Assembly (NCBI GenBank): GCA_022747635.1
Contig: JAKTNV010000005.1
Coordinates: 49,071,013-49,135,012, forward strand
DNA: 64,000 nucleotides
Source: Hetaerina americana
Taxonomy: Eukaryota; Arthropoda; Insecta; Odonata; Calopterygidae
Direction: 5' to 3'
Under the pieces are notes generated by a model that saw only the letters and a program-made list of their open reading frames with translations, was not told where the DNA came from and made no database searches. The position numbers and the translations under genes were made by a program. The number at the start of each line of letters is the position of its first letter. Position 1 is the stretch's first letter. Positions 12,942 through 25,100 of this stretch are shown piece after piece.

Positions 12942-14370
12942 CAGTAATCCCAGAAGAACCTAATCCAACAAAGAAAACACAAAAATTTTGGAAAAATTAT
13001 TATTTTTTCAACATAATCTCTTTTCAGCTCTATTCACTTCCCAGCAATGTTCAATAAGTTCGATGCCATTTTATAATAAGAACTTTCTTGCTCCTCAAAA
13101 TAGTCATTAACTGCCGATACTTTTTTCACAGTTGGAAAATCTTTGACCACCGAGCCATTTCTTCAAGTTTGCGAAGAGAAAATAATCCGAGGGGGCTAAA
13201 TCTGACGAATAGCGTGCATGAGGTAGCTATTCAAACTTGAATTGATGAATTTTGACAATTGCAATAACGGATTGGTGTGCTGGTGCATTGTCTTGATGAA
13301 ACAACACTTTATTCTTAGCCAAATGTGGCCGCTTTGGCTTGATTTCTTCACTGAAACGTTCGAATAATAGTCGCCGTTGATATTTTTTCCTTTTTCAAGA
13401 TCTTCAATGACATCTATCCCACGCGCATCCCAAAAAATCGATGCTCTGACCTTGCCTAGAGATGAAACGGTCTTCGCCTTCTTTGGAGACGGTTCTCCCT
13501 TTTGAATCCATTGTTTTGATTGCTCTTGTGTCTCAGATGTGAATTAATGGGCCCATGTTTCATTCATGTTTATGAAACGGTGCAAAATTCTGCTTTGTTG
13601 CCGTGAAACTTTTCTAAACACTCAATTGAAACGTTAAGTCACTGAGTTGCTCGAGTGTGAGCAAACGCGGCACACATCTTGCATAGAGCTTTCTAATGTC
13701 CAAAATTTCAGTTAATAAGCAAAGAACAGCATTTTTTGAAATGGCTACTATGTCTGGTAGCTTGCACACTTTCAGTCGACGATCATCCAGTGGTGGGTCA
13801 TTGGTGGATTTTCTCCACTGTTTCTGTAGTCGTCACCTCATTTGGTCGACTAATGCGATGCTCGTCTTGACAGCTCGTACGGCCTTTTCAAACTCTGCTA
13901 CCCAATACTTTACTGTTGTAAACAAAGGAGCAGGTTCGCCCAGAGTAGTCAAAGTCAAAAAGTTGTTTATTTTTCCAAGAAGTTGTACATAACAGATATA
14001 AACTATATGGTAATATGTAACATTTAACAAATATATTGTACAACAAACAAGGAAGCCCTGTTTTAGGCTATTTGCCTCTTCAGGGTAGAATATTTGCCCA
14101 GAGTAGAATCCAGTTCAGCTTTTATATTGGCAGAGCTGAAGCCTTTCAAATTGAAGTATTTTATCAAAAAACGATGATCGATTTTCTCCATTTTCACAAA
14201 ATCACTGAGAACGTTCACTATTGATGGCTGCCAAACAAATGCTAAATGATGTGGCGCTTAAAAATTTAAACAAAAGCTTTAAAGATTGCATACTTTCTAA
14301 GACGGTGATAAAATTTACAAACAACTACCGCCATCTCTAGGTCAGCCCGGGTACTTCTGGGACCACCCTC
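12942..14370 (-). mobile_element. Near full-length mariner transposon, decayed, inserted into the LINE
   Basis: On the minus strand this is an almost complete mariner transposase gene. Translation begins at an ATG at 14189-14191 with MEKIDHRFLIKYFNLKG, the first helix-turn-helix. Then come TTVKYWVAEFEKA near 13890-13930 and a linker ending RKLYARCVPRLLT. NETW near 13560 stands where the family has DETW (first catalytic Asp changed to Asn), followed after a stop by FTSETQEQSKQW. FHQDNAPAH near 13280-13310 keeps the second catalytic residue and SSDLAPSDYFLFANLKKWL near 13160-13220 keeps the third. IELKRDYVEK near 13015-13045 is the usual C-terminus. The outer ends share an imperfect inverted repeat around CCCAGAAG. 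Removing the nested insert leaves about 1.27 kb, the normal mariner length. Stops and frameshifts show it is dead. It interrupts the LINE between RT motif C and the C-terminal domain. Confidence 0.85.
13949..14095 (-). mobile_element. Short 3' end of a retroelement nested in the mariner
   Basis: The mariner coding sequence is interrupted by 147 bases flanked on both sides by the direct repeat GCCCAGAGTAG (13938-13948 and 14096-14106), a clear target-site duplication. Read on the minus strand, the insert ends with an AATAAA signal (TTTATT at 13966-13971 on the plus strand) followed closely by a TTTGAC-type short repeat at the junction. This is how a severely 5'-truncated non-LTR retrotransposon or retro-copied RNA ends. 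Its 5' part contains GAAGAGGCAAATAGCC. It shows no coding potential, and the parent element could not be identified. Confidence 0.75.
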
Positions 14371-14384
14371 GAACCACTTTTAAG

Positions 14385-14905
14385 TTCAACTCTCGTAAAA
14401 TAGGAGTGCAAAACTAGATCAGATAGAACAGTTAAGTATTTCTGAAGTGTTTTGGACAAACATGATCAAAGTAGTAGGGACGTAAGAAGAAGAATTGCTC
14501 TAGGCAAAGAGGCTTTCACAAAAAGGAGGGAGTTGACAGGGACGTTGAGTAAGGATTTTAAGAAAAGACTCCTTAAAACTTTGATATGGAGCGTAGTTAT
14601 ATACGGCGCGGAAATGTAGATCCGAAGAAGAATGGAAATGGTTAAGTGAACCGAAAGGAAAACAAATGAGGAAGTACTAGGTATAGTGGGCGAGGAGAGT
14701 GGTTTCTTAGGAAAAATTCTAAGGAGACAGGAAAAATGGATGAAGCATATTGATCGGCAGTGGAATGTTGAAGACTGTAATAGAGGGAGAATTTTACGTA
14801 AACCAGGAATAAGCAGAAAAAGGATAGGGATGTTGGACGGGATGAAGTGAGGAAGGAAGCACACAGAGATGAAGGAGGGCTTGATGTGAAGCAGGTTGCT
14901 AGATT
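14385..14905 (+). pseudogene. LINE ORF2 C-terminal part, continuation of the 12.26-kb element
   Basis: After the mariner the LINE resumes. KLDQIEQ and then, with a frameshift, VKYF lead into SSRDVRRRIALGKEAFTKRR near 14455-14525, followed by LIWSVVIYGAEM ending in a stop near 14615. Further on are EEVLGIVGEE, GFLGKILRRQEKWMKHI and KRIGMLDGMK. These blocks are the standard post-RT region of insect LINEs (a YLG segment, a RRRI.L.KEAF segment, IWSV.LYG.E and a terminal basic domain). Several stops and frameshifts confirm decay. Together with 12258-12931 this makes one element of roughly 1.2 kb surviving sequence, disrupted by the mariner. The element probably ends around 14980 at the (TA)n microsatellite. 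Confidence 0.8.
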
Positions 14906-14980
14906 GTGTTTTGTTAGGAGTCACAAAATATTTCTTTGGTAGTTGTGCCCATCCAAAACCTACCTTAACCGGAAAATTAC

Positions 14981-14984
<4 letters not shown>

Positions 14985-15057
<73 letters not shown>
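14985..15057. repeat. (TA)n microsatellite
   Basis: An uninterrupted TA dinucleotide run of about 73 bases follows the LINE 3' end. A short CA run lies at about 15090-15102. The microsatellite may have grown from the LINE tail. Confidence 0.95.
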
Positions 15058-15061
<4 letters not shown>

Positions 15062-16302
15062 CATATAATGATAGGATTTATAATGGACATACACACACAC
15101 ACCTATTTCATGTTCTGCATCTACAAAATCGACAGAGATTTAAACTCAAAACGAAAGTAAATTGTATACGTACTATTTAAATCCTCTTTTCTACGAAACG
15201 CACACACCAAACTTGAGTCTTGTTCAAAGGGCTGAGGAACTCACCGAATTTCAAGTTGAGTCGAAAACATTTATTTCCAGTCGACTGCTAATTTGAGAAA
15301 TTTGAAGGCAATGAAGATACCTCCCGCAAAGTTCTTAGCTTTTATATTAACTTCCTTTTCTGGAACGTGAGCAATTATCGAAGCTTTCCGCACAAATTCC
15401 CCAGAAATTGCGAGCAGCTATTCGTTTACATTCGTGCCAAGACTCAAACCTAACTCCTCAGCTAATGAACATATTTACAAAAACAATGCTGCTGAGTTTT
15501 CTACTTTAGCCCCGTTTTCATCCGTGGTTATTTTATCACCGTGCTTAAAATTATCAGTTATTAACGCGAAAACTCTTTGAGGTATTAGCGATCCATAAGT
15601 TGTGAAGTTGCAAATTTAAACCTGATACCTCTGGAAATAGTATACTTTCCCTTTGCGTTTTAATAGATTCTAGCATACAACAAGTAATCCAATTTGAACT
15701 TATCATTGCAAATCAAATATAGCTATCAAAAATTCTTCCAACCGATCTGCGGCTTTGGAGGTGTATGAAACGTGGTGTAACGGATTAACTTTGCCGTTTT
15801 TTATTCAAAACTATCTATATATTCCATTTTTTGTGAAAGTGCCCCTGTAATTATTTTTCAATATTGGGCGATAAAAAAACAAGGCTGAGAATGAATTTAC
15901 AGAAGGATGACTTTCAGATTAAATCAAGCAAGGAAACTCGTATGCTGTTGCCACAAACAGGTAAAATGGACATCATCATATTCAAGTATATATTTGTCTG
16001 TAGTGTTGACATTATTGTGTTGTGACTCAACAATATGCATACACTTCACCAACGTTTCTAAATGTGATTCAAAGTATACCTCTTTCCTTATCCCGAATCG
16101 TGATAAAACTAGTTTTGCGAAACCCACGCTTCTTTTGATTGTAATTTTCCTTTTCGACTGGGAGTTGGGAATTATTTTTCTCCTGACAGCGAATTTATCA
16201 AAGAATCATGCAATATTCTATAAACATATTATTTCTGATAGCTGCCTAATACGTTTTAGCATAAATTTCAATGAAACCTGTTAATACTTCTATTATCAAT
16301 GA
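15058..16302. other. Unannotated AT-rich sequence
   Basis: No supported feature. A frame of 125 codons at 15907-16284 is rich in L, F, S and I with no recognisable domain and is most likely chance. Confidence 0.5.
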
Positions 16303-16638
16303 AACAAACTTGATATTAAAAGGATCAAACTTGGTATTTCTCTTTTAACAACGAACGAAGATAAAGCAGTAACTTCGGAAATCATGACCAAATACCAAAG
16401 TAAACTGGCATTCCTTAGGGCCTGGATCAAGGTCAACTCAACAGGCGAGAAAATATAAGGAATGGCGGGTAATGGGAACGCGACCAAACTGTGCATTAAA
16501 GACGAGAAGACCGGGGTGACAGAACGTCCACTCCTATACGAACGTGAAAGAATGGCGTATGAGGAGAGCCGGAGGAATGATGAGCGAAGGAAAGCTGAGA
16601 TTGAACATTTCGACAAGATGATTGTTTGTAAAGGGTAA
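16303..16638 (+). pseudogene. Unrecognised open stretch broken by one stop
   Basis: One plus-strand frame stays open for about 110 codons except for a single TAA at 16456-16458. The N-terminal part includes KRIKLGISLLTTNEDKAVTS. After the stop the C-terminal part is strongly charged and helical-looking, including YERERMAYEESRRNDERR followed by KAEIEHFDKMIV, ending at a normal TAA at 16636-16638. The composition is protein-like and unlike the neighbouring AT-rich noise. The charged tail recalls the C-terminal helices of small DNA-binding proteins found in some transposons, but I do not recognise a family. It could equally be a chance frame. No inverted repeats or splice sites frame it clearly. 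Confidence 0.25.
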
Positions 16639-18850
16639 ATTATCACTAAATATTTATGTATGTGCTTTATTTTAATCAAAAATTAGTCACATCAGTGCTA
16701 ATAATCAACCAAATAACTATTTTATGTACCCGTATAATTAAGAGAATTTATGAAATTTTCATTTTAAAAGTGTAGAAAGGTTCTTTTCCGAAAAACCGAG
16801 AATTTTTGTGGAAAATTGACGGATTAGTATGGTGACTAATGCAATCCCCCGACGAAGTGATGCGGAGCGAAATTTCCTCGATCCCTCTTCCATTGAATCA
16901 CATGGCCATTATCACTTAATCATTTTTCTGGCGTCCTCCCTGCTGTAAAATATTTAGCGGTTGATAACAACCTGAGTGGTGCGTGCCGCTGAAATAAAAC
17001 CGGCCGCTTCTCAGGCTGTTGCACTTAGTCAGAGAGACTAAGATGGGAAGGAAAAATAATGCTTCATGAGCCTTGGACATTCCCCGCCACACCTCGCCTG
17101 CAATTCACCACGACTCTTGAATAGATACTTCAACACCCCAAAATAAACAGGGAAATAAATATTCCCTTCATATTTTAAATCAGGGAATTGACAGATACAT
17201 ACCATCAACGTTTCGATTTGGGCTGTGAATTGTGATTCATTGGTGGAGTTTTAAAATTCTAAAACACAGCAACCATCGTGGATCATGGACACAAACTACT
17301 ATCGCAATTAAAAATTATAAAACTTCCCTGAATTTTTTGTGATTAACCAAATATTTATCAAGGTTCCACTATTATGTGACAAAGGTATAATAAGTAAAGT
17401 AAATTCTGGACTGCTATATCACTAAAATATTCACGCAGAAATAAAGCAAAAGACTTTTCTTCAAACGTTAGAAAAATAATGGAATTTCCATCATTTTGCC
17501 CCCTTCCAGCGTTTTATTTATTCTGGAACCCAAAAAAGAAAACCGAAATAGCAAATAGTGTAGCCTGATTCGCAGAAAATTGTTATGAAAAATAACGTCA
17601 ACATAGAATACTGGTGATGAGGATGTCGACTAAAATAAATGCACTTAGCTCTACAATAAACCAAAAGGAGAAATCGGATAAATAATGGATGCATTTATGA
17701 AAATACGTTATTAGATTTTTTCTTTGGTATTAACACAAAGCCAGTCAACCAAACTTGAATCGCAATACTGGTTATCTTCTAATGTTTTCTTGGGTTAAAC
17801 CATCATTAAACCGACGTATTTTTTAACAGGCTTTCATGGACCAATATCTGGCTTGAAAAATGAAGGGTGGGTCGAAATCATTCATTGGGGTGAATACATG
17901 GCTCACTATCAATCAGAAAAAATGTATAATGTATCATACAAATAATTTATTAATCAATAATGCAACAATTAATTTGAACATTGAGGAAAAATTTCGCTCA
18001 ATGGTACAGTTATCAGTCACAAAAAGTTGCGAATTGGAGAACTATAGGATCATTAATCTAAAACATAATATAGCTAAAATTAATACTGAAATTAAATCCC
18101 TAATCAAAGACCAATCGCGCTAGAAATAAAAAACAATGAAATTCAAAAAAATTCCAAAAAATATACAATTTTTAATACGCAAGTAACGCCGTTTTTCGTT
18201 TTCTGGTGGTTACTTAACCAATAAGTATCGAAGAAAACTCATTTTTCCACAAATGCTATGCTCCAGCATACTTATGTACTTAGAAAACAAATACAGTAAT
18301 AAGGCACTCCATATTGCTAAATTTACCCTATTGTCCTATTTTATTCTAGACCTTCAGCAAGTGTACCGGTTGCTTCACTGCACCAGTTAATAATAGGCGC
18401 CGAAGAAAGACACTCAACGAATCCAAGGCCATCACTCAGAGTGTAAGATGAAAAGGCTTTTAAAAAATGAATGAGAAAAATGGAAACTTAATGCAACGTG
18501 ATTTTTGTTGCTTTATAGCTCCGTTGCAACTCTCCCGCCAAAATTCAGCTGAAAAACACTACGTTGGAGGTCATGCCCTAAAGTTTTGGGCTTCCATTAG
18601 TCTCCCAGTGAAAAAAAAGAAACAATCCTTCGCATGAGCACAAAAACCGACGAGCCACGAACTTAGGCATCGTATCTTCCGCACACAAAACAGGCACATA
18701 AAAACACACTTTTGTTCACAAAATGCTTCCGGTTGAGCCAACACGGCTACGCCTGCCCACGGAAATATTTTACTTCCTCAACAACATCCGCGTCACTCCC
18801 AGGTCAGCCGCGTAAAGACGTATCGCCGACGTCATGCGCCACCGTCCGCC
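16639..18850. other. Unannotated AT-rich sequence
   Basis: No supported gene. A small hairpin, CTTAGTC-AGAGA-GACTAAG, lies at 17024-17042. An 87-codon frame at 17860-18123 is rich in N, I and K and has no recognisable domain. Confidence 0.5.
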
Positions 18851-19170
18851 TCGAACCTGGATGCCCCGGTCGCCGGGGGGAGGGGGGCAGCGGGGGGATC
18901 GAGGTGGGTATGGGATGGAGTGTGTACCACCATTGCCAGGGGTACTGGAGCGCTAGAGTGAAGAGAGGGCGACACCCCCGGTATTGGACCCCTGGGAAGC
19001 CAAGGGAAGATTCGAGGGGGATGTTAAGAGGTGAAAAGCAGGGAGGGGGGCTCTGGGGATCGGTGAAGGGTGAGGAGGAGGGTTGGAAATAAGAGGCGAA
19101 GGAGAGCATCGTAAAAATCCGGGGACGTGGGTTCGAGTCGGGGGAGGGCAGGCGGCGAGGCGGGAAGTGA
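18851..19170. repeat. G-rich island
   Basis: The plus strand is heavily G-rich, with GGGGGGAGGGGGG-type runs near 18875-18900 and repeated GGAGG and GGGG blocks up to about 19155. Frames of over 100 codons on the minus strand are dominated by P and S and are explained by the base bias. Quadruplex-forming potential is high. Confidence 0.5.
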
Positions 19171-20384
19171 AAGGGATCGGCCGATTCGATGTTGCGAATG
19201 CCCTCTCGAGATCCACTGCACACGCAGAGCGCCTCAAATAAAAAAATATAAGTGTCCCGGATAGCAATAAACGTCATGAGGAAAAAAGAGTACGTCAGGT
19301 ACAAGGGAGGGAGAGGAAGGGAAAAAAGATTTTCGAAAATATAAACGAGGGCCCAGGCTTGCTCATTTTTTTTTCAAAATTGACATTTTTTTCTGAAATA
19401 AAATAACCGATCATGAATCACAATCAAGTGCACGCTGCTCTCAAAATCAAGTGCACTGAAATGAATTTATGACGGGAAAGAGAATTTTTTTCAACGACCG
19501 GAAGCTGAAATATCGATTCCATTATTATATCATCACACCTCTGGAGTAAGCCCAATGGTTATATAAAAGCCTTAACGTCGAAAGGTTAGTTTTTTCCGAT
19601 CATATTGTACGAGTTGTAAGCTTTCTATTTGGCATTAATTACCAATAATAGGTAATATATTCATACTTTAAGAGATAATGATCTATGAAAATATGATTCA
19701 TAGTGCCTATTCGAGTATTAGCCAACAAAAATGAAAGTCTTAATGTCTTTCAGCTTGATATTATATAATTGTGATTATCTAAATAGATTATTTAAAATGT
19801 GAGAAGATCTTAGTAGGGTAGGTATACTATTATCTCGAACACTAGCAGCCCTTTCAATAGTTCTCTGAGGCCATATAGTTTTGTTTAAAAGCCAGTTAAA
19901 TTACATTTCGTCACTCGCCACTTTCATTTAATATTTTCAAAGTATAAAATATATCTGGGGCCATAGATATATTAAGTGTATGCAAGAAAACATGTTTTGC
20001 ACTGAAAATAATTGCAGTAAATTGTAAGTATACTTTAATAATTCGAAATAACCGAGTTCTCTAAATGGACAGCGATGAAATTATAACTTAAATGATTATT
20101 ATGAGAAAAAATTATTTTAACTTTTACACAGATTTTTGGTCTTTAAATTTGTGGAAAAGAGCAAATTTTGTTTTTCTCATTATGAGGAACATCCACTACA
20201 TCTCGCCTGAATCTGTTGAATATATTTAATTATTATGACGAATAATTGGGTTGCCAAACTGCGTGGTCGTATTGCTTGTAAAGTAACCGTTCATTCCTCC
20301 GCGTCCCATTTTCGGAGAGAATCACACACTCAGGAGGAAACCGAGGGAATCCAGCATTCAACGCGGTCGGCAACCTCAGTAAGC
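19171..20384. other. Unannotated AT-rich sequence
   Basis: No gene, RNA or transposon recognised. Confidence 0.5.
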
Positions 20385-20915
20385 CAAGCGTGCTCTCTCT
20401 ATCTCTCCCAACCTCACTCTTTTTCTCTCCCTCCCTCACTCTTTTTCTCTCCCCCTCGAATGTCCGTTCACAGCGCGGGGATTACATGAATTGCCGAGGA
20501 AAGCGGAAACAAAACAAGTGTCTCATGCAGCAAAATCGCGGGAATGACGAAAATTCCATCGGAAGGGCGGAGGGAATGCTCTGGTGGGGAGGAGGGGACT
20601 GCGGGAGGAGGGGGGTGAAAGGCGGGGGGGAGAAAATGAAAAGTAGAGGAGGGGGAAAAATGGGAGAATATGACGACGGGACGTCCATACAAGATCATCC
20701 GCTTCGAAGGGAGAGGGGAGCGCCGATGGGTGGAGGCAGCTGTGGCCCTTTCGGGAATCGCCCCTCGTGACTCCCCCAATCCACTCTCTCAAGGAAACCC
20801 CACCCACGCCATCCATTTCCCTCCTCACCCTAGTTCTTTTCCACCCACCCACCCCCCCAAATCTCCTTCTCCTCCCCATTTTTATCCGTTCATTCTCCTC
20901 CTCACTATTCCTGAC
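20385..20915. repeat. Pyrimidine-purine-pyrimidine island with a 22-bp tandem repeat
   Basis: A CT-rich block at 20385-20456 contains two tandem copies of a 22-bp unit beginning CTCACTCTTTTTCTC (starts at 20413 and 20435). It is followed by a GA-rich block around 20565-20680 and a second C-rich block at about 20765-20910. Frames up to 164 codons on both strands are low-complexity and are not annotated as genes. Confidence 0.55.
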
Positions 20916-23900
20916 ATTTTGGTCGCCTTTTCGAAATAACGAGATTATTATGTTCCACGGAAAAATTTTCATACAGAGAACCGGCCTCATAGCTGATGAA
21001 GCATCGTCTAGAGCCACATTAAATCGACCCTACCGAGTGAACTATTAAAGCGAAGTCTTAAGGGAGGGTACGTTTTATCATGCTTTAAATCATCGCATCA
21101 GAACCGTATGATGTAACTTCATTTAACTCTTGACTAATTGCTTCAGCATGCTGTCATTCATTTTTGTCTCATTTCCACTTCCCAATTGAAATGTTGAGAT
21201 TAATAGAGACTAATGAGACTTGAAAAGACTAATTTTAGGAATTACATAAATTATTGCAGTAATATAGGGCAAATGAAACAGCTATGAATACATGTGCGGG
21301 TCAAAAGTCCTATACCACAGATTCTAGACCACACCCTTCTTAACGTTTCACTATGTGCGAAGAAGAAACTTGATTTTTAGAAACAATATTCCGCGGCATT
21401 AAGTGATACGTATTCCTTTTATTTGGCCTGAATGCAAGATTCATGTACGTTTTTATAAATAAAAGACTTAAAATTAACCATAAAAAACTTTAAATAAATA
21501 TTCATGAGAATATTTCATTCCAAATGGCATGCCATTCGCAAGCTTTAACAAAATATAATAAGCACGAAGGTCCTGTTTAGCAGTAAATATTTTACAATAT
21601 TGCTAAATGTTAACATAATAGTTGATTCTTCAATTTGATCATATTCTTCCTGAAGAATATAATCAGATTTCATGCAAGGATAATGCGGGAGAATGATTAT
21701 TGTCGTTCTTATTATTTATCAGTCATATATTCATTTGATGACGAAAACTTTATTCAAACAGTTGTTTTGAAAGATATTCTGTTTTGATTTCGAAAAAGTT
21801 TTCTTCTCGACATTAGTACAAGACAGCGGTTTTTTATTTACTCCTATTTCGTACCAAATGCGGGCCTTCCGTTCTCCCCTCTTTCCTTTCACTCTTCACG
21901 TCCTCTGCCCCCGCCAAACTATGTAAGACAACTCAAAAACGGCCCATTCCCACGGTGTCCTTAAATCACCCCTTTCATTTTTCTTCCCTCGTCATCTCTA
22001 CAACTCCACTTCTCCTCTCTTCCCTCCTTGGCATCGTGTCGACGCATAAGTTGTGTTGGGGGAAAGTAAAGAAAAAAAATAAACGGCACTCCCTATTTCA
22101 TGAGTTCAACCCCTTTTTTAAAGAGAAAGGCTTTAACGTCGATGTCGATGAAAGGTACCAAAAATTGGTATAGGTAAAGTCTTCACTAGACCCTGTGAGA
22201 GTCAAGAGACCAATATGCGATTTCCATTCGAGAAAAAAATTCCATGCTTCTTGTGATGTTTATTTATAGAGATCTGGAGTCGTTATGTTTCTAACAACAT
22301 GAGACACAACCACAATAGACTGGAGAATAATTTCCTAGCGAGGATATCGACTACAAATGTGCAGACATACGAAATTAACACCCATATGTGTCAATTTAAC
22401 TTGACAACAAAAGGAATTCGCTTTGGTCCTGCAAAGGGTAGGATACGAGCTTTCTACCAAACAGCTGGAAGTGATATCTTTTTAACTTTACCAATAGTGC
22501 TTATGGGTTATATACAAAGAGTAATTAGGGAGCCTATCATTTTTTTATCCTAAATTAAGATAATGATTTCCCGCTAAAGATAAGTTTTGCGTTTGAATGA
22601 TAATTATCTTCTTTCCAAACCAGATAAATTGATTTTTCGAAAAGCAAGGAATTGCCTTTTTAAAGTTACACGCACGATCTTTTTACACATTATGACACAT
22701 ATTTAGCAAGAACGCACACCCATAGGGATAAATTGTAGCAATGGAATATTTAAAGAAAATGGAAGAGATTTACTTTTATAAACCCATCCCAGGATAATCG
22801 CGTGTTAACTTTCAACTTGACTGCACATTAAACTGCGGAACGAGATTGATGGGAAATGGATAGAAATTCTTTTCATGTAGATTGTAACAGTTTTCGTTTC
22901 TGTACAATGAATTATCACGAATAAATCAAAATATTATATAAGAGATGTTGTAACTTAAGGAAACTCCCGCCATATAGAATGATACAGCCAGCAGCACATA
23001 TAAGCAGTGTGGGTTGCGTAGGTTACAGGATGAGTTTATCCACTCTTGTCGACCTTGTTGCCTTTGCACTCGTACTTATCATCGACCCCTCCATTTTAGA
23101 ATTTGATCAAAACGAGGACCACTACAAGAATCACAGTTATTAGTGATAACAAAGCAAAACAGTGTTGACGTATATCGCTTGAAGGAATAGACACTTTCTC
23201 TTTTGGATAGCTAATGAAATCTGTCGTGCGTTAAAACTGAATCCGCAATTCGAACTGTTAATGTTAGTGATTGATGAGCTCTTGATATAACCAAGTTTTC
23301 TCCCATAAAATGTTATTTTTCATCATCAAATATAGCATATACCGACTAAATTTTAAGGCTCTATTGAAATTGAATTTGAAAAAAAATAATTATTACCGGT
23401 ACCACTTCGTAAATAAACACCATGCTATTAAAGTAAGGAGGATTAACTCTTACCACCATTTTTTTGTCAAATCCGAAACAAATGGACTTTTCCAGGTTGG
23501 CAAGTTACGAGTAAAGAAAATTAAAGTCAAAGGAGTCATGTCATAGGATTTCTTTAGTATTTTCAATGAATGCACGTATGTTAAGAGTATGCCTTGCAGG
23601 CTCAGTGAACAGAGTTCATCCAATCAATCTAGAGTCTCAATAACAATATTTTTAATTTTTACCGAGAACTTTGGGGTAAGTTCACGAATATCCATTTGGT
23701 TAACACAATATATATTTGAATATTCCCAATGCTGGTATTTCTTTATGCATGAATAAAATGATGCAAGGCGTTTTCCACGCATATTTAATTAATAAAAATG
23801 TGTGGAAAATATATTTTATTCTTCATCCCTCAAGATGTATTTCCACGTTCTCCAGCCTAATACAATCGAGTTTATGAAATAATACATTTATCAATCACTT

Positions 23901-24139
23901 CAATACAATATTGATACAAAATTTTAACGAAATCATCATGAGTAATAATCTGAAGATCTGTTAATCGCTGTTTTCCAATACCTTAATACTTTTCAAAGTT
24001 TATTGAATTCTCTTCATACTGTGCTCACAATTCATCATTAACCATTAGCCTTCCCCTAAAATTATCCATAGCTATATTTCCTTTGATGATGTAATTTAGT
24101 AAACAATAGTGTCTAATAATGTGACCATTTATTTATTCT
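20916..24139. other. Unannotated AT-rich sequence
   Basis: No feature can be supported. Short frames on either strand show no domain or motif. Confidence 0.5.
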
Positions 24140-24340
24140 CTTCTTCGTGTATGATTCCTCAAGGGGCTTTTCATTCTATCTACTCTCCTAATGGTTCTTC
24201 AATCGTCACTGAACTTGATTCCATCATTATTTTGTAACCCGTCTCCGTCTGCCCCTCTTATCATCCATATTTCACAGCCAAAGTCAAGTCTACGGTAAAA
24301 CCCTGATTCCCTTCCTTGCACTCACGTCAGTAATTGTTGC
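24140..24340 (-). pseudogene. Probable LINE ORF2 C-terminal relic
   Basis: Minus-strand translation gives CEIWMIRGADGDGLQ near 24240-24290 and RTIRRVDRMKSPLRNHTRRE near 24145-24205. The order fits the segment after the reverse transcriptase in insect LINEs, where a YG.E.W.. block is followed by R.DR.RN..IR. Stops and frameshifts are present, and the flanks are too decayed to extend the match. The family appears different from the 12-15 kb LINE, which has a T.EEV block at this place. Identification rests on short motifs only. Confidence 0.4.
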
Positions 24341-25100
24341 CATAGTAGCTTTTTCTTTCAATAGACACCCTTTACCACCATCCCAACTCTGATTAGTATT
24401 TCCATATTCTGCTTAATACGCATAGTTAATTGTTGAGCATCTGTAAGAAATTCAGGTATTATGAATTCATAAAACATCGGAATTAAAATTCAGTCGCTTG
24501 TACCTTTGCCTTAGAGTAACGTAATCGGTTCAAACTTTCATTCGCCAGCATGAAGACGCCTTTGTTGAATTTTTTGTTGAATCTCGTGGTCGAATCGGAA
24601 TTCCTGAAGAGCAAAAGAAGTAAATTTCCATTGCAGAAACACGCGACCGGAATGTTTCCGGCGCAAACATGTATATGCACGAGGGAAGCGTTTACTGCTT
24701 AAGGTAGGAGAAAGGCTTGCCTTCCCCTGTAGTTCGGTCAAAAATTTGAGGCAGAAAATATTAATTAATGCTGCGGTTCAAGGTTCGAGGAAGAACCCGC
24801 CCCGGGAATTGATTAGCTACCGCGAGTGGAATAAATTTCCTCCAACGCCCCGTGTGAATTTCCCGACCGCACCCGCACCCCCAACCCTCCTCTCCTCCCA
24901 CACGGGTAAATTTTAAAGGGCGACTTGCCGGAAACCCCAGCCTCCCCCCCGGAAAGCTCAACCCCACACGCTTAATTCCCACCCCAGCGGTGGTCGAGGG
25001 GATCTTCGCCGAACAAACAAAAGAAAATCTTCTTGAAGGACCCATTGCCAACGTCTCCCGGGGCGGGGCAGGGTTGGCGGAACTTAATCCCGGCACGGTG
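24341..25100. other. Unannotated, becoming GC-rich toward 24.8-25.1 kb
   Basis: No gene recognised. From about 24780 onward the sequence is C-rich with CpG-containing stretches (for example GCCCCGTGTGAATTTCCC), forming the shoulder of the adjacent island. Confidence 0.4.
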
